From Thalassotalea sp. PS06 (GTDB taxonomy: Bacteria; Pseudomonadota; Gammaproteobacteria; Enterobacterales; Alteromonadaceae): DNA of 64,000 bases. The stretch lies in the NCBI RefSeq assembly GCF_007197775.1, contig NZ_CP041638.1:3286001-3350000 (forward strand), given 5' to 3'. The notes below the pieces were generated by a model. The model did no database searches. It was not told the DNA's origin and saw only the letters and a program-made list of their open reading frames with translations. The translations under genes and the position numbers were made by a program. Positions 42,145-56,158 of the stretch are shown one piece after another (the first letter of the stretch is position 1; every line of letters starts with the position of its first letter).

Positions 42145-42969
42145 TTACTTAGTACGACGACGGACAATAAACTTGTCAGTGCGCTTGTTTTTACGGGTTT
42201 TGTAACCTTTAGTAGGTACACCCCAAGGTGATACTGGATGACGGCCACCTGAAGTTTTACCTTCACCACCACCGTGCGGGTGATCAACCGGGTTCATAGC
42301 AACACCACGAACGGTTGGGCGAACACCGCGCCAGCGTGAAGCACCTGCTTTACCCAGAGAGCGAAGCATGTGTTCAGCGTTACCAATTTCACCAAGAGTC
42401 GCACGACATTCCGCTTCAACTTTACGCATTTCGCCAGAGCGAAGACGTAGAGTTACATAAGCGCCGTCTTTAGCAACTAATTGTGCATAGGTACCAGCAG
42501 CACGAGCGATTTGAGCACCTTTACCAGGCTTAAGCTCGATCGCGTGAATAACACTACCTAGTGGTACATTGCGAAGTGGCAATGTGTTACCAGTAGCAAT
42601 AGGAGCATCAACACCAGACTGGATAGAATCACCAGCTTTCAGGCCTTTTGGAGCCAGGATGTATTTACGCTCACCATCTGCATAAAGTACTAGTGCGATG
42701 TTTGCACTACGGTTTGGATCATACTCCAAACGCTCTACTTTAGCCGGGATACCGTCTTTGTTACGTTTAAAGTCGATAACGCGATAGTGATGCTTGTGAC
42801 CACCACCAACGTGACGAACTGTAATGCGACCAGTATTGTTACGACCACCAGACTTAGAGTTTTTCTCTAACAATGGAGCGTAAGGCTTGCCTTTGTACAG
42901 ATCCGGGTTTACCACTTTAACGACGTGGCGACGACCCGGAGAAGTAGGCTTACATTTAACAATAGCCAT
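42145..42969 (-). CDS. rplB: 50S ribosomal protein L2
   Basis: 274 aa protein near the peptidyl-transferase centre. [43 protein letters not shown] core split in the usual way, and the conserved His in [20 protein letters not shown] near residue 229. Confidence 0.99.
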   Translation of the reverse strand: MAIVKCKPTSPGRRHVVKVVNPDLYKGKPYAPLLEKNSKSGGRNNTGRITVRHVGGGHKHHYRVIDFKRNKDGIPAKVERLEYDPNRSANIALVLYADGERKYILAPKGLKAGDSIQSGVDAPIATGNTLPLRNVPLGSVIHAIELKPGKGAQIARAAGTYAQLVAKDGAYVTLRLRSGEMRKVEAECRATLGEIGNAEHMLRSLGKAGASRWRGVRPTVRGVAMNPVDHPHGGGEGKTSGGRHPVSPWGVPTKGYKTRKNKRTDKFIVRRRTK

Positions 42970-42986
42970 TTTAGTAACCTCTCCTA

Positions 42987-43289
42987 TTACTCTGCGCCGC
43001 CGACGAAGTCGATGTCGCTACCTTCTTTAAGAGTTACGTAAGCTTTTTTCCAATCGCTACGACGGCCCATACGCATACCAGTGCGCTTAGCCTTACCCTT
43101 AACATTCAAAGTGCGAACACCTGTCACTTCAACTTCGAAAAGTTTTTCAACAGCTGCTTTGATTTCAGCTTTATTGGCATCCGTAGCTACTTTGAAAACA
43201 ATCGTGTTGTTTGCTTCAGCAGATAGGGTTGCTTTTTCAGAAATGTTTGGTGCCATTAACACCTTCAACAAACGTTCTTCGTTGATCAT
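42987..43289 (-). CDS. rplW: 50S ribosomal protein L23
   Basis: 100 aa, docking site for trigger factor and SRP at the tunnel exit. [18 protein letters not shown] at the start. Its ATG overlaps the rplD stop (ATGA), implying translational coupling. Confidence 0.99.
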   Translation of the reverse strand: MINEERLLKVLMAPNISEKATLSAEANNTIVFKVATDANKAEIKAAVEKLFEVEVTGVRTLNVKGKAKRTGMRMGRRSDWKKAYVTLKEGSDIDFVGGAE

Positions 43290-43891
43290 GCTAACATCTC
43301 CTCAATTTGCTTAACTGCATCAGCAGTTACCAATACTTTCTCGAAACCAACCAGGCTAACAGGATCGATACCAGCTACGTCACGAACATCAACTTTGTAT
43401 AAGTTACGAGCAGACAAGAACAAGTTCTCATCAACTTCTGAAGTTACGATTAATACGTCTTTTAACTCCAGATCTTTTAACTTAGCTACCAATTCTTTAG
43501 TTTTTGGTGTTTCTACCGCAAAGTTGTTTACTACAACTAGACGCTCTTGACGTACTAGTTCAGATAGGATGCTTTTGATCGCACCACGGTACATTTTACG
43601 GTTAACTTTTTGGCTGTGATCTTGTGGCTTAGCAGCGAATGTTACGCCACCAGTACGCCAGATTGGACCACGAGTTGTACCAGCACGAGCACGGCCAGTA
43701 CCTTTTTGACGCCATGGCTTCTTACCACCGCCGCTAACTTCTGAACGAGTCTTTTGAGCACGAGTACCTTGACGAGCACCTGCTGCATAAGCAACAACTA
43801 CCTGATGTACCAGAGCTTCATTAAACTCACGTCCAAAGGTTGCTTCGGAAACTTCAAGAGCGCCTGATGCGTCTTTTAATGCTAATTCCAT
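43286..43891 (-). CDS. rplD: 50S ribosomal protein L4
   Basis: 201 aa exit-tunnel protein; in E. coli it also represses its own S10 operon by acting on the leader. [25 protein letters not shown] at the start and the tunnel loop [25 protein letters not shown]. An extra ATG directly upstream makes the start uncertain by one codon. Confidence 0.98.
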   Translation of the reverse strand: MELALKDASGALEVSEATFGREFNEALVHQVVVAYAAGARQGTRAQKTRSEVSGGGKKPWRQKGTGRARAGTTRGPIWRTGGVTFAAKPQDHSQKVNRKMYRGAIKSILSELVRQERLVVVNNFAVETPKTKELVAKLKDLELKDVLIVTSEVDENLFLSARNLYKVDVRDVAGIDPVSLVGFEKVLVTADAVKQIEEMLA

Positions 43892-43909
43892 CACAAATCT
43901 CCTCAGACG

Positions 43910-44548
43910 TTAGGCTTTAACAGCTGGTTTAACAATCACGTTGCTGTTAGTAGCGCCAGGTACTGCACCTTTGATAAGAAGCAGATTGCGCTCAGCGTCA
44001 ACGCGAACTAATTCAAGGTTCTGAGTAGTAACTTTCTCAGCACCCATGTGACCAGACATTTTTTTGCCTTTAAATACACGGCCTGGTGTTTGACACTGAC
44101 CGATAGAACCGTTTGAACGGTGAGAGATAGAGTTACCGTGAGTAGCATCTTGCATAGAGAAGTTCCAACGCTTGATACCACCTTGGAAACCTTTACCTTT
44201 AGAGGTACCAGTAACATCTACCAGTTTGGTTTCATTTAAAACGTCAACAGTTAGTTCACTGCCAGTTTCAACGCCTTCACCTTCACCGTCTGCTAAACGG
44301 AATTCCCACAGACCACGGCCTGCTTCGATACCTGCTTTAGCAAAGTGACCTGCTAACGGCTTAGTAACACGGTTAGCTTTCTTGCTACCAGTTGTTACTT
44401 GTAATGCGCGATAACCATCGTTTTCAAGAGTTTTAACTTGAGCAACGCGGTTCGCTTCAACTTCTACGACTGTAACTGGAACTGATACGCCATCTTCAGT
44501 GAAGATACGAGTCATGCCCACTTTACGTCCGACTAAACCAATAGTCAT
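43910..44548 (-). CDS. rplC: 50S ribosomal protein L3
   Basis: 212 aa. The ATG at 44548 has GAGGAG 8 bases upstream and begins [20 protein letters not shown], the family start; 15 further upstream codons in the open frame are not coding. The Gln-methylation region around [20 protein letters not shown] is intact. Confidence 0.98.
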   Translation of the reverse strand: MTIGLVGRKVGMTRIFTEDGVSVPVTVVEVEANRVAQVKTLENDGYRALQVTTGSKKANRVTKPLAGHFAKAGIEAGRGLWEFRLADGEGEGVETGSELTVDVLNETKLVDVTGTSKGKGFQGGIKRWNFSMQDATHGNSISHRSNGSIGQCQTPGRVFKGKKMSGHMGAEKVTTQNLELVRVDAERNLLLIKGAVPGATNSNVIVKPAVKA

Positions 44549-44564
44549 AGTCAAAACTCCTCTA

Positions 44565-45083
<519 letters not shown>

Positions 45084-45112
45084 ATTATACAGAAGCAAAC
45101 TTTAAACGCAAG
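45084..45112 (-). promoter_or_regulatory. S10 operon promoter
   Basis: Minus strand: TTGCGT, 16 bases, TATAAT (45089-45084), then a GC-rich discriminator ACGCGC. Discriminators of this type are associated with stringent (ppGpp/DksA) control. Confidence 0.7.
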
Positions 45113-45139
45113 GCTAATGATTAAAAAAACACCATCTCT

Positions 45140-45195
45140 TATACCAATCACACTCACTCCCAGCGGCTGAGCAATAATTTAATGTGATTGGTATT
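45140..45195. repeat. MITE-like element, copy D (minimal, 56 bp)
   Basis: Keeps both terminal repeats (TATACCAATCACA and TGTGATTGGTATT) and GAGCAATAATTTAATG next to the right end; nearly all of the interior is deleted. It lies between the divergent S10 promoter and uvrA. Confidence 0.88.
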
Positions 45196-45360
45196 ACATC
45201 AAGCTTGCAGACCTTTATTTGCGGGCGTCGAACCGAAACTCATCGAAACCCAATTTTATCCATTATATAAACCTTTAATCTCTAACAATTTCTTTTCAGA
45301 TAAAGCGCTCAGAGATGCTAATTGTTTGTTTATTGTGTCATAATGAAGGATTGTTAATCC

Positions 45361-45388
45361 GCCCCCGAATTCATCGGGGGTTATTTTA
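45361..45388 (+). terminator. Terminator-like hairpin in the uvrA leader
   Basis: CCCCCGA and TCGGGGG arms with ATTCA loop, followed by TTATTTT, about 20 bases before the uvrA ATG. As the upstream gene is divergent, it cannot serve a preceding gene; it may be an attenuator or simply mask the start. No LexA box (CTGT-N8-ACAG) was seen in 45196-45400. Confidence 0.55.
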
Positions 45389-45400
45389 GTGGAAGTGGTT

Positions 45401-48229
45401 ATGCAGGAAATCGAAGTACGGGGCGCCCGCACTCATAACTTGAAGAATATTGATCTTACTATCCCTCGCGACAAACTTATCGTCATTACCGGTTTATCTG
45501 GTTCCGGTAAATCTTCCTTAGCGTTCGATACCTTGTATGCTGAAGGACAGCGCCGTTATGTTGAATCATTATCGGCCTATGCCAGACAGTTTCTATCATT
45601 AATGGAAAAGCCGGATGTTGATCATATTGAAGGGTTATCGCCGGCCATATCCATTGAACAAAAATCCACATCTCATAACCCACGCTCCACAGTTGGTACC
45701 ATTACTGAGATATACGATTACCTCCGCCTTTTATATGCGCGTGTTGGTGAGCCACGATGTCCAGACCATCATGAGCCTTTATCAGCGCAAACCGTTAGCC
45801 AGATGGTCGATAAGGTACTTGAATTGCCAGAAGGCACCAAAGTCATGTTGCTTGCGCCGGTTGTGCAAGACCGAAAAGGTGAACACATTAAACTATTGGA
45901 AAACCTTGCGGGCCAGGGTTATATCCGCGCAAGAATCGATGGCGAGGTATGTGATTTAAGCGATCCTCCACCGTTAGACCTGCATAAGAAACATACCATT
46001 GAAGTCGTGGTTGACCGCTTAAAAGTGCGTGATGACATTCAATTGCGCCTGTCAGAATCCTTTGAAACCGCCCTTGCTTTATCGGACGGTGTGGCGACGG
46101 TTAGCTTCATGGATGAACCGGATCGTGCGCCGTTATTGTTTTCCGCAAACTTTGCCTGTCCGATATGCGGCTACAGCATGGCAAAACCAGAACCAAGATT
46201 ATTTTCCTTTAATAACCCGGCTGGCGCCTGTCAAAGCTGTGATGGTTTGGGTATCAAACAGTTCTTTGATCCACACCGTGTCGTTACTAATGAAGATTTA
46301 AGCCTGGCCGGTGGCGCGATTCGCGGCTGGGATAAGCGCAATTTTTATTACTTTCAGATGCTAACTTCGTTATCTGAGCATTATGGTTTTGCCCTGGATA
46401 AGCCATTTAAAGAACTAAGTACTGAGGTGCAGCAAATTATTCTTAACGGTTCAGGCAAGCAGGAGATTGAGTTTCGTTACATGAACGACCGCGGTGATAT
46501 CGTGGTTCGCAAACATCCTTTCGAAGGTATTCTGGTTAATATGGATCGCCGTTATCGTGAAACGGAATCGAATGCGGTCAGGGAAGAGCTCAGTAAATAT
46601 CTCAACTCGCAGCCTTGTCCGTCCTGCGAAGGTTCGCGATTGAGATTGGAAGCCCGAAACGTATTTGTCGGCGATACTCCGATTCAGCATGTTACCGAAT
46701 ACTCCATCGCTGATGCAGAACAATTCTTTCGTGAATTAACCATGGAAGGACAAAAAGGGCAGATTGCCGAGAAAATACTTAAAGAGATCAACGACCGTCT
46801 CGGTTTTCTGGTAAATGTTGGTTTGAACTATCTAACCATGTCGCGCAGTGCCGAAACCCTGTCAGGTGGTGAAGCGCAACGTATCCGTCTGGCCTCGCAA
46901 ATCGGTGCAGGTCTTGTCGGTGTTATGTATGTACTGGATGAGCCATCAATTGGTTTGCACCAACGCGATAACGAGCGCTTATTGAAAACTCTGATTCATC
47001 TTCGCGATCTTGGTAATACCGTGATCGTAGTTGAACATGATGAAGATGCTATTCGCGAAGCCGATCACATTATCGATATTGGTCCTGGTGCTGGTGTTCA
47101 TGGTGGTCAGGTAATCGCACAGGGCGACTATCACGCAATCATCAATAGTAAAGACTCACTTACTGGTAAGTATTTAAGTGGCAAAGAGGGTATTGATGTA
47201 CCGGCGAAACGACACAAGGTCAAAAAAGATGAAATGATCCATCTTACCGGCGCCACTGGCAACAATCTTAAAGAAGTCGAACTGGAGATTCCAATCGGAT
47301 TGATGACCTGTATTACCGGTGTTTCCGGCTCAGGTAAGTCTACCTTGATTAACGATACCTTGTATAAGATTGCCCATATCGAGCTAAACCGCGCCACTTT
47401 GGATGAGCCTTCGCCCTATAAAACCATTACCGGCCTGGAGCATCTCGACAAAGTTATCGATATCGACCAAAGCCCGATAGGTCGCACGCCTCGTTCCAAC
47501 CCAGCTACTTACACCGGTATTTTTACCGCCATTCGCGATATCTTTGCCGCTACTCAAGAGTCCCGTTCACGCGGATATAAACCGGGTCGCTTTAGCTTTA
47601 ATGTCAAAGGTGGACGCTGTGAAGCCTGTCAGGGCGACGGTGTTATCAAAGTAGAAATGCACTTTTTACCTGATGTTTATGTCCCTTGTGATGTCTGTAA
47701 AGGCAAACGCTACAATCGCGAAACGCTCGAGATCCGATATAAAGGCAAAAACATTCACGAAGTACTGGATATGACCATTGAAGATGCGTTCGAGTTCTTC
47801 GCACCAATTCCTGCGGTTAAACGCAAATTGCAAACCCTGATGGATGTTGGCTTGTCCTACATTAAACTTGGTCAATCTGCGACGACGCTATCTGGTGGTG
47901 AAGCCCAGCGGGTGAAGTTATCAAAAGAGCTATCTAAGCGTGATACGGGAAAGACCTTGTATATCCTGGATGAGCCGACCACAGGTCTGCACTTTCATGA
48001 TATTCGTCAGTTATTACAGGTTCTGCATCGCCTACGAGACCATGGTAATACCGTCGTGATCATTGAGCACAATCTGGATGTTATCAAAACTGCTGATTGG
48101 TTAGTAGACCTCGGTCCAGAAGGTGGTTCTGGCGGTGGCGAGATATTGGTAAGTGGAACGCCGGAAACCGTGGCCAAACACAAGGACTCTCACACTGGCA
48201 GATTCCTGGCACCAATGTTAAACAACTAA
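45401..48229 (+). CDS. uvrA: Excinuclease ABC subunit A
   Basis: Damage-recognition ATPase of nucleotide excision repair, 942 aa. Two ABC ATPase modules: first Walker [12 protein letters not shown] near residue 31, second [13 protein letters not shown] near residue 640; two signature motifs [12 protein letters not shown] and [12 protein letters not shown]; zinc-binding Cys sets in [16 protein letters not shown] and [10 protein letters not shown]...[10 protein letters not shown]. The ATG at 45401 matches the E. coli start; a GTG four codons upstream is possible. Transcribed away from the S10 operon. Confidence 0.98.
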   Translation: MQEIEVRGARTHNLKNIDLTIPRDKLIVITGLSGSGKSSLAFDTLYAEGQRRYVESLSAYARQFLSLMEKPDVDHIEGLSPAISIEQKSTSHNPRSTVGTITEIYDYLRLLYARVGEPRCPDHHEPLSAQTVSQMVDKVLELPEGTKVMLLAPVVQDRKGEHIKLLENLAGQGYIRARIDGEVCDLSDPPPLDLHKKHTIEVVVDRLKVRDDIQLRLSESFETALALSDGVATVSFMDEPDRAPLLFSANFACPICGYSMAKPEPRLFSFNNPAGACQSCDGLGIKQFFDPHRVVTNEDLSLAGGAIRGWDKRNFYYFQMLTSLSEHYGFALDKPFKELSTEVQQIILNGSGKQEIEFRYMNDRGDIVVRKHPFEGILVNMDRRYRETESNAVREELSKYLNSQPCPSCEGSRLRLEARNVFVGDTPIQHVTEYSIADAEQFFRELTMEGQKGQIAEKILKEINDRLGFLVNVGLNYLTMSRSAETLSGGEAQRIRLASQIGAGLVGVMYVLDEPSIGLHQRDNERLLKTLIHLRDLGNTVIVVEHDEDAIREADHIIDIGPGAGVHGGQVIAQGDYHAIINSKDSLTGKYLSGKEGIDVPAKRHKVKKDEMIHLTGATGNNLKEVELEIPIGLMTCITGVSGSGKSTLINDTLYKIAHIELNRATLDEPSPYKTITGLEHLDKVIDIDQSPIGRTPRSNPATYTGIFTAIRDIFAATQESRSRGYKPGRFSFNVKGGRCEACQGDGVIKVEMHFLPDVYVPCDVCKGKRYNRETLEIRYKGKNIHEVLDMTIEDAFEFFAPIPAVKRKLQTLMDVGLSYIKLGQSATTLSGGEAQRVKLSKELSKRDTGKTLYILDEPTTGLHFHDIRQLLQVLHRLRDHGNTVVIIEHNLDVIKTADWLVDLGPEGGSGGGEILVSGTPETVAKHKDSHTGRFLAPMLNN

Positions 48230-48249
48230 TGTCGATAGCTATGCAAAGA

Positions 48250-48287
48250 AAACGGTCAACCAGACTCACAATAGGTTGACCGTTTGA
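48250..48287 (+). terminator. Bidirectional terminator between uvrA and the RND pump
   Basis: AACGGTCAACC and GGTTGACCGTT arms around a 12-base loop. It ends two bases before the stop codon of the converging gene. Confidence 0.7.
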
Positions 48288-48288
48288 A

Positions 48289-51200
48289 CTAGGTTTTCTG
48301 TTGTTCCGCACGCCTGGCTTTGTCGGCAACGTCTGCCGCTTCAGTTTTTGAGCCGAGTTTTTCGCGGATTATCTGGAACAACACAAAAAATACCGGCACG
48401 AAAATACATCCTAAAAATGTTGCCGAAACCATTCCACCCCATACGGCATGACCCATGGTATTTCGACTTGCAGCACCTGCGCCTGAGGCAAGAACCAGTG
48501 GCGTAACCCCGAGAATAAACGACAGAGCCGTCATCAATACTGCCCGCATCCTCAGTTTCGCCGCTTCAACCGCGGCGCCGATGATCGACATGCCTTTCTC
48601 TTCTCTCAATACTTTGGCAAACTCGACAATCAAAATTGCGTTACGGCAAGCCATACCTATCATCAACACCAGACCAATTTGCACATAAAGATTCAAGGTG
48701 CCATTCATCAGGGTCACGAACAATAATGAGCCTAACAATCCGATTGGAACACATAGCATGATGGCAAATGGCGTGAGCCAACTTTCGTATTGCGCCACCA
48801 AAAATAGGAAGGTAAACAGTACCGCCAGTAAAAACAGAGTAACCATACCACCGGAGGTTTTAACCTCCTGATAAGTTTGGCCGGTCCATTCATGGGCATA
48901 ACCATCAGGCAAAGTCTCGGTGACCGCATTAATTGCCGCGATAGCCTCACCAGAGCTGTAACCCGGCGCCGGCATGACAATTATTTGCGTAGCATTGTAA
49001 AGGTTGAAACGCGCTGATACGTCGGCTCCGATTGTCGGCTCAAAATTGGAAAAACTCGAAAAACGCACCATCTCGCCATCCGCCGCTCTGACATACAGAC
49101 TATTGAGATCCCCTTCATCATTCCGATAACGCGCCTCGGACATAATATTCACCTGATAGTTCTTACCAAAGCGGGTGTAATCATTAACGTAACGTTTACC
49201 GAATAAACTACCGATAGCAGTATTAATCGCTCCCGGGTCGAGCCCTAGCAACATAGCTTTCTCATAATCGATATTAAGACTCAATTGTGGCACATTGGCA
49301 GTATAAGTAGAAAACGCGACGGCAATTTCTGGTCGTTGCATTAACTCGCCAACAAGTTGCATATACACAGGCCCAAGTGATTCCGTTGAACGCCCGAGCC
49401 TGTCTTCGAGAATCATGGTTACACCTGAAGTGGCACCCAATCCCGGAATCGCTGGCGTCGACATAACCAGGCTTTTAATTTCCCGGTTACTCTGCATGAT
49501 TTGCGTGGTTTGCGCCATAATACTCGCCTGCGACAACTCTTCGGTTTGCCTCTGTTCCCAATCGTCCAGAGTAATTATTAACATCCCGGCATTGGTCGCT
49601 AATGCCCCTTTGATCATACTAAAGCCATTAGCAGTAACGATGCTTTGCACGCCAGGAATTTCTTTTATCTGATTAGTCAGTTTATCGATTTCGGTAATGG
49701 TTCTATCTAAGGTCGATGCCTCGGGTAACGAAATATCTACCAAGAAGTTGCCTTTATCTTCTTCAGGAATGAATCCGCCAGGCATGTTCGAGCCCAAATA
49801 AGCGATATACGCCATCAACGAGCCAAACAAGATTAAGGTGACGATTAGGTGCCTGGACAGCAAAGCAACCGTTGCTCCATAACCCCCCATCATTTTATTG
49901 ATAAAAGCATTGAACCAACCCAAAGGACCTTTAGTGGGTAAGGCGGTTGGTTTTAACATAATGGAGCATAGCGCTGGTGTCAGAGACAAAGCAACAATCG
50001 TGGAGATAATGGTAGAAGCAACAATGGTCACTCCAAATTGTTGATACAAAATACCAACCATTCCTGGCGCTAAGGAAACGGGCACAAATACTGCCATGAG
50101 TACCAGAGCCGATGCAATTAATGGCGCGGTCACTTCTTTCATTGCTTTAGATGTGGCTTCTTTCGGCGGCAAGTGCTCCTCATGCATGATGCGTTCGACA
50201 TTTTCAATAACCACAATGGCGGCATCAACCACCACCCCTATCGCTAGGATCAGGCCAAACATAGTAATGGTATTGATATCCATCCCAAACATCTGCATCA
50301 CGACAAAGGTTGCAACTAACGAAACAGGTATGGCGATAGCTGGGATTAGGGTTGCGCGAAGATTCTGTAAAAACAGGAAGGATATGATTACCACCAAGCC
50401 GACAGCTTCAAATAGGGTGTCATAAACTTCGGCCATCGACGTTTTAATGAATAAAGTAGAGTCGTAAGCAATTTCGTATTCAATATCTTCAGGAAAACCC
50501 TGGCTGATAATTTCCATTTGCGCATGCAGATCATTAGCCACTTGCAACGAATTGGCACCAGGTGCCAGATAGGCAATCATCAACGGACTTTCCATATCGC
50601 CGAGTTTCGACATCGAATTATATTTTTCCGCGCCAAGCTCTACTCTGGCAAAATCCTTGATACGAACCAGACTGCCGTCTTCCTCAGCCCTAACGACAAT
50701 GTTGGCAAAATCATTAATGGACTTTAAACGCCCTCGGGTTTTAATGGTGTATTGAAACACTTGACCTTGAGGTGCCGGGTTTTCACCGATTTTACCTGCC
50801 GATATTGTTGTATTCTGGCTGGCGATTGCCGCCGTAACATCCTGTTCATTAATACCCAAGCCAGCCATAATCTCGTTATCGACCCAGACGCGAACTGAGT
50901 AGTTTTTCTCGCCAATAATTTTTAGCTCACCAATGCCGTTTACTCTGGCCAATGAGTCCCGAAGGTTTAACGACATATAATTGGACAGGAATAGGCCGTC
51001 GTAGGTACCCTTTGGTGAAAACAGGTTTATTGACAGTAACATCGAGGGCGAAACTTTCGCGACGGTCACCCCGAGCTGTTTAACTTCCATTGGAAGTTTA
51101 CTCATCGCTTTGTTCACTCGGTTTTGCACTAAGGTTTGCGCTAAATCGGGATCAGTGCCAATTTCAAAAGATATTCGACATAGGTAAGAGCCATCATTTG

Positions 51201-51447
51201 AGGATTTGGAGTCGATGTACAACATTCGCTCTACCCCATTTACCTCTTGCTCGAGTACGGAAGCAACCGTATCGCGAATAGTATTGTGATCCGCACCCGG
51301 ATAAAAAGCGGTAATTTGCACCTGCGGCGGGGCAACACTGGGATAAAGGGAAACCGGCATATTTAAAAACGTTAATACTCCGGCCAAGGTCATTATAATA
51401 GAGACTACAATCGCAAATTTAGGGCGATTTATGAAAAACTCAATCAT
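48289..51447 (-). CDS. RND efflux pump permease (AcrB/HAE1 family)
   Basis: Inner-membrane proton/drug antiporter of 1052 aa with 12 predicted helices and two large periplasmic loops. Start MIEFFINRPKFAIVVSIIMTLAG and the helix-4 GLILAIGVVVDAAIVVIENVER are HAE1-type. The proton-relay Asp pair of AcrB (D407/D408) appears here as D408-A409, so the second Asp is missing. Eleven bases downstream of its adaptor. No outer-membrane channel gene or regulator is adjacent, so it probably uses a TolC encoded elsewhere. Substrate unknown. Confidence 0.95.
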   Translation of the reverse strand: MIEFFINRPKFAIVVSIIMTLAGVLTFLNMPVSLYPSVAPPQVQITAFYPGADHNTIRDTVASVLEQEVNGVERMLYIDSKSSNDGSYLCRISFEIGTDPDLAQTLVQNRVNKAMSKLPMEVKQLGVTVAKVSPSMLLSINLFSPKGTYDGLFLSNYMSLNLRDSLARVNGIGELKIIGEKNYSVRVWVDNEIMAGLGINEQDVTAAIASQNTTISAGKIGENPAPQGQVFQYTIKTRGRLKSINDFANIVVRAEEDGSLVRIKDFARVELGAEKYNSMSKLGDMESPLMIAYLAPGANSLQVANDLHAQMEIISQGFPEDIEYEIAYDSTLFIKTSMAEVYDTLFEAVGLVVIISFLFLQNLRATLIPAIAIPVSLVATFVVMQMFGMDINTITMFGLILAIGVVVDAAIVVIENVERIMHEEHLPPKEATSKAMKEVTAPLIASALVLMAVFVPVSLAPGMVGILYQQFGVTIVASTIISTIVALSLTPALCSIMLKPTALPTKGPLGWFNAFINKMMGGYGATVALLSRHLIVTLILFGSLMAYIAYLGSNMPGGFIPEEDKGNFLVDISLPEASTLDRTITEIDKLTNQIKEIPGVQSIVTANGFSMIKGALATNAGMLIITLDDWEQRQTEELSQASIMAQTTQIMQSNREIKSLVMSTPAIPGLGATSGVTMILEDRLGRSTESLGPVYMQLVGELMQRPEIAVAFSTYTANVPQLSLNIDYEKAMLLGLDPGAINTAIGSLFGKRYVNDYTRFGKNYQVNIMSEARYRNDEGDLNSLYVRAADGEMVRFSSFSNFEPTIGADVSARFNLYNATQIIVMPAPGYSSGEAIAAINAVTETLPDGYAHEWTGQTYQEVKTSGGMVTLFLLAVLFTFLFLVAQYESWLTPFAIMLCVPIGLLGSLLFVTLMNGTLNLYVQIGLVLMIGMACRNAILIVEFAKVLREEKGMSIIGAAVEAAKLRMRAVLMTALSFILGVTPLVLASGAGAASRNTMGHAVWGGMVSATFLGCIFVPVFFVLFQIIREKLGSKTEAADVADKARRAEQQKT

Positions 51448-51458
51448 CCTGATACTCC

Positions 51459-52565
51459 CTATTCAACCACGGGAGTAACGGGCAGGCCTTCCTTAGCCCG
51501 CAATATTCCTGAAACAATGACTCTGTCTCCGGGTTTAAGTCCTTCTTCTACGACCCAATCAGTCCCCACCCGAGAACCAAATTTAAGGTGGCGTTTGCTG
51601 GCAATATTGTCTTTATCTATGGTCATCACATAGCGACCAACCTGGTCTTCCTGCACCGCTTTTTGCGGCACCATAATGCTTTTCGTCGATTTTTTATCGG
51701 TGGCTATTAAGGTGACATTTTGTCCGCCAAGTAATACGCCATCTGGATTTGGAAATACTACTCGATAGGTTACGGTGTTACTTCGCTCGGAAACCTTATG
51801 ACCGATGTAGTCGAGTTTGCCAGGATGTTCATAGATATCGCCATTGGGTAACTCCAGCTCGATAACCGATATTTTCTCGGCTTTGGTACCTTTGAGTTTG
51901 GCGACGATATCAAAGTGTCGTTGTGCACCAACCTGGCTGTATACTTCGATGGAGTCATTGGCAATAATTTCAATCATCCAGCCAAGATCCGGGTCAACCA
52001 TATCCCCACGTTTCACTTTGGTAATCCCGGCAATACCATCGATTGGCGAAACCACTTCGGTTTTTAATAACTGTACTTCAGCAGCCTGTAGTGCCGCGTT
52101 AGCGGTTGCCAGTGCCGCTTTGGCCTCGTCGTACTCAACTTTTACGCGCTTAGTATCAAGCTTACTGAGTACCTCTTCTTCAGCCAGGGCGACCGACATG
52201 TCGTAACGGGTTTTTGCTAATTCAACGGCAGCAAGAGCCCGTGCAACCGCGCCTTTTTGTTTTGCGACTTCCGCTTTAAAGGGTTGATCATCAATCTTAA
52301 ATAAGGGATCGCCACGTTTAACTTCTTCGCCTTCAACAACCATACGCTCAACAACACGGCCAGAGACTTCGGGATAAATTTCGACAGATGACAGCGCCGC
52401 AGTTTTTGCAGCATAGCGATGGGATACATTGAGTTTCTCGACATTGATTTCGAGAATACCGACTTCAGGTGGAGGGGGGGCTTTTGCCTCCTGTTGTTTT
52501 TTCTCACAAGCAGATAACAACAATAGAGACAACACCACTATTGGGACACCAAAACAAAACCGCAT
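51459..52565 (-). CDS. RND efflux periplasmic adaptor (membrane fusion lipoprotein)
   Basis: AcrA/MexA-type adaptor of 368 aa. The ATG at 52565 has AGGAG 7 bases upstream. The signal ends in a lipobox (LLLLSAC, Cys near residue 20), so it is anchored to the inner membrane by lipid. A barrel-sandwich (lipoyl) domain, PEVSGRVVERMVVEGEEVKRGDPLF at about 65-90, flanks a helical hairpin at about 95-165, followed by beta-barrel and C-terminal domains. Co-transcribed with the permease. Confidence 0.95.
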   Translation of the reverse strand: MRFCFGVPIVVLSLLLLSACEKKQQEAKAPPPPEVGILEINVEKLNVSHRYAAKTAALSSVEIYPEVSGRVVERMVVEGEEVKRGDPLFKIDDQPFKAEVAKQKGAVARALAAVELAKTRYDMSVALAEEEVLSKLDTKRVKVEYDEAKAALATANAALQAAEVQLLKTEVVSPIDGIAGITKVKRGDMVDPDLGWMIEIIANDSIEVYSQVGAQRHFDIVAKLKGTKAEKISVIELELPNGDIYEHPGKLDYIGHKVSERSNTVTYRVVFPNPDGVLLGGQNVTLIATDKKSTKSIMVPQKAVQEDQVGRYVMTIDKDNIASKRHLKFGSRVGTDWVVEEGLKPGDRVIVSGILRAKEGLPVTPVVE

Positions 52566-52764
52566 GGACAAACTCCTGAATTCTTAATCGAACACGGTGA
52601 GTGCAATATAAGAACGCAAGTTAATGGTCTGGTCTGATGCTCCCTGCGGTTAAAAGCCAGTTAACCGAATAACTTCTTTATATTCATTCATCAATCAGTA
52701 CTCAATTTATACTAGTCTAATATGCTGAAATTAAAATGAAGTTTCCGGTAAAAATGAAATAAAT

Positions 52765-54846
<2,082 letters not shown>

Positions 54847-54851
54847 TCACT

Positions 54852-54869
54852 TTAAAACACTTGTTTGAA
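54852..54869 (-). promoter_or_regulatory. PsrA-like palindrome ahead of fadH
   Basis: TTCAAACA-AG-TGTTTTAA on the minus strand, an 8+2+8 palindrome with one mismatch. It resembles PsrA-type fatty-acid-degradation operators reported in Alteromonadales and Pseudomonas, as recalled. The site could also serve trmA, which diverges. Confidence 0.4.
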
Positions 54870-55012
54870 AATAACTGTACTATTCTCGACCGAGGTTTTC
54901 TCGCAAACTTTACCAATGCTTTCATTCACAAGTTAAACTTAACCTTAACTTAAGTTCCAATTTCTTTTAAGTTTGGCTAAAATTCGCCCCCAAATTTGCA
55001 GCAGGTACGGTT

Positions 55013-56110
55013 ATGTTAAGCCACATTCATCCAGACAATTACGACGCACAACTTGAAAAGAAAAAAGCAGCGATGCAAGCGCTATTTGCGGAGTTTTCTG
55101 TTCCTCAACCGCAAATCTTTGAATCTCAGCCTCTACATTATCGTTTACGGGCAGAGTTTCGGGTCTGGCATGAGGGCGATGATCTTTACTACATTATGTT
55201 TGATCAACAAAGCAAACAGAAATTTCGCGTTGATCAATTCCTACCTGCCAGTGAAATCATCAATGAAGCAATGCCGGCATTACTTGATGATATTCGTGAT
55301 AAAGACATTCTGCGCCGAAAACTGTTCCAGGTTGATTTCTTATCTACCTTAAGCGGCGAGCTACTGATCAGTATGTTGTATCACAAGCCACTCGATGAAG
55401 AGTGGCAATCTCAAGCCAAATTGCTGAACGAGCGGTTAAATAAGCTGGCAAACATTTCCATTATCGGTCGGGCTCGCAAGCAAAAAGAGATTATCGGCAA
55501 AGATTTTGTCACCGAAGAGTTAAAAGTTGACGGCAAACAGTTTCGCTATCATCAGGTTGAAAATAGTTTTACTCAACCTAATGGTGGAGTGAATGAAAAA
55601 ATGCTGAGCTGGGCTCGTGCGGCAACCAAAGATATTGGTGGCGATTTAGTCGAGCTTTACTGTGGAAACGGCAATTTCAGCATCGCTTTGGCAGAGAATT
55701 TTGACAAGGTTTTGGCCACGGAAATATCCAAAAGCTCGGTCGCGTCGGCACAAATAAACATTGAAGATAACGGCATTGAGAACCTGAAAATTATTCGCAT
55801 GTCGAGTGAAGAGTTTAGCCAGGCAATGAATGGCGAACGCACGTTCCGCCGCCTTGAGGGGCTGGATTTGAAGCAATATGGTTATCAAACCGTGTTAGTC
55901 GACCCACCACGCGCAGGCCTGGATCCGGATTCCGTGGAACTGGCGAGTCGCTTTGATCAGATCTTATATATCTCCTGTAATCCGAATACTCTGCGAGATA
56001 ACTTAAAAACACTGATTAAAACCCATGAGGTTGAATCGTTCGCGTTATTTGACCAGTTTCCGTATACCGACCATATCGAATGCGGCGTGGTATTAAAGCG
56101 TCGCAAGTAA
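55013..56110 (+). CDS. trmA: tRNA (uracil-5-)-methyltransferase TrmA
   Basis: SAM-dependent methyltransferase making m5U54 (ribothymidine) in the T-loop of tRNA, 365 aa. Nucleophile Cys322 in SCNPNTL, general-base Glu356 in [14 protein letters not shown] motif [13 protein letters not shown] at about 213-225 and DPPRAGLD near 300. No Fe-S Cys cluster, as in TrmA rather than RlmD. Converges with fabR. Confidence 0.97.
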   Translation: MLSHIHPDNYDAQLEKKKAAMQALFAEFSVPQPQIFESQPLHYRLRAEFRVWHEGDDLYYIMFDQQSKQKFRVDQFLPASEIINEAMPALLDDIRDKDILRRKLFQVDFLSTLSGELLISMLYHKPLDEEWQSQAKLLNERLNKLANISIIGRARKQKEIIGKDFVTEELKVDGKQFRYHQVENSFTQPNGGVNEKMLSWARAATKDIGGDLVELYCGNGNFSIALAENFDKVLATEISKSSVASAQINIEDNGIENLKIIRMSSEEFSQAMNGERTFRRLEGLDLKQYGYQTVLVDPPRAGLDPDSVELASRFDQILYISCNPNTLRDNLKTLIKTHEVESFALFDQFPYTDHIECGVVLKRRK

Positions 56111-56123
56111 TATTGCCAGAACG

Positions 56124-56158
56124 CAAAAACCAATCAGCTGGCTTAATGTCAGCTGATT
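56124..56158 (-). terminator. Hairpin between trmA and fabR
   Basis: AATCAGCTG and CAGCTGATT arms with a 9-base loop; on the minus strand GGTTTTTG follows. The stem includes the fabR stop region. Moderate terminator. Confidence 0.55.
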
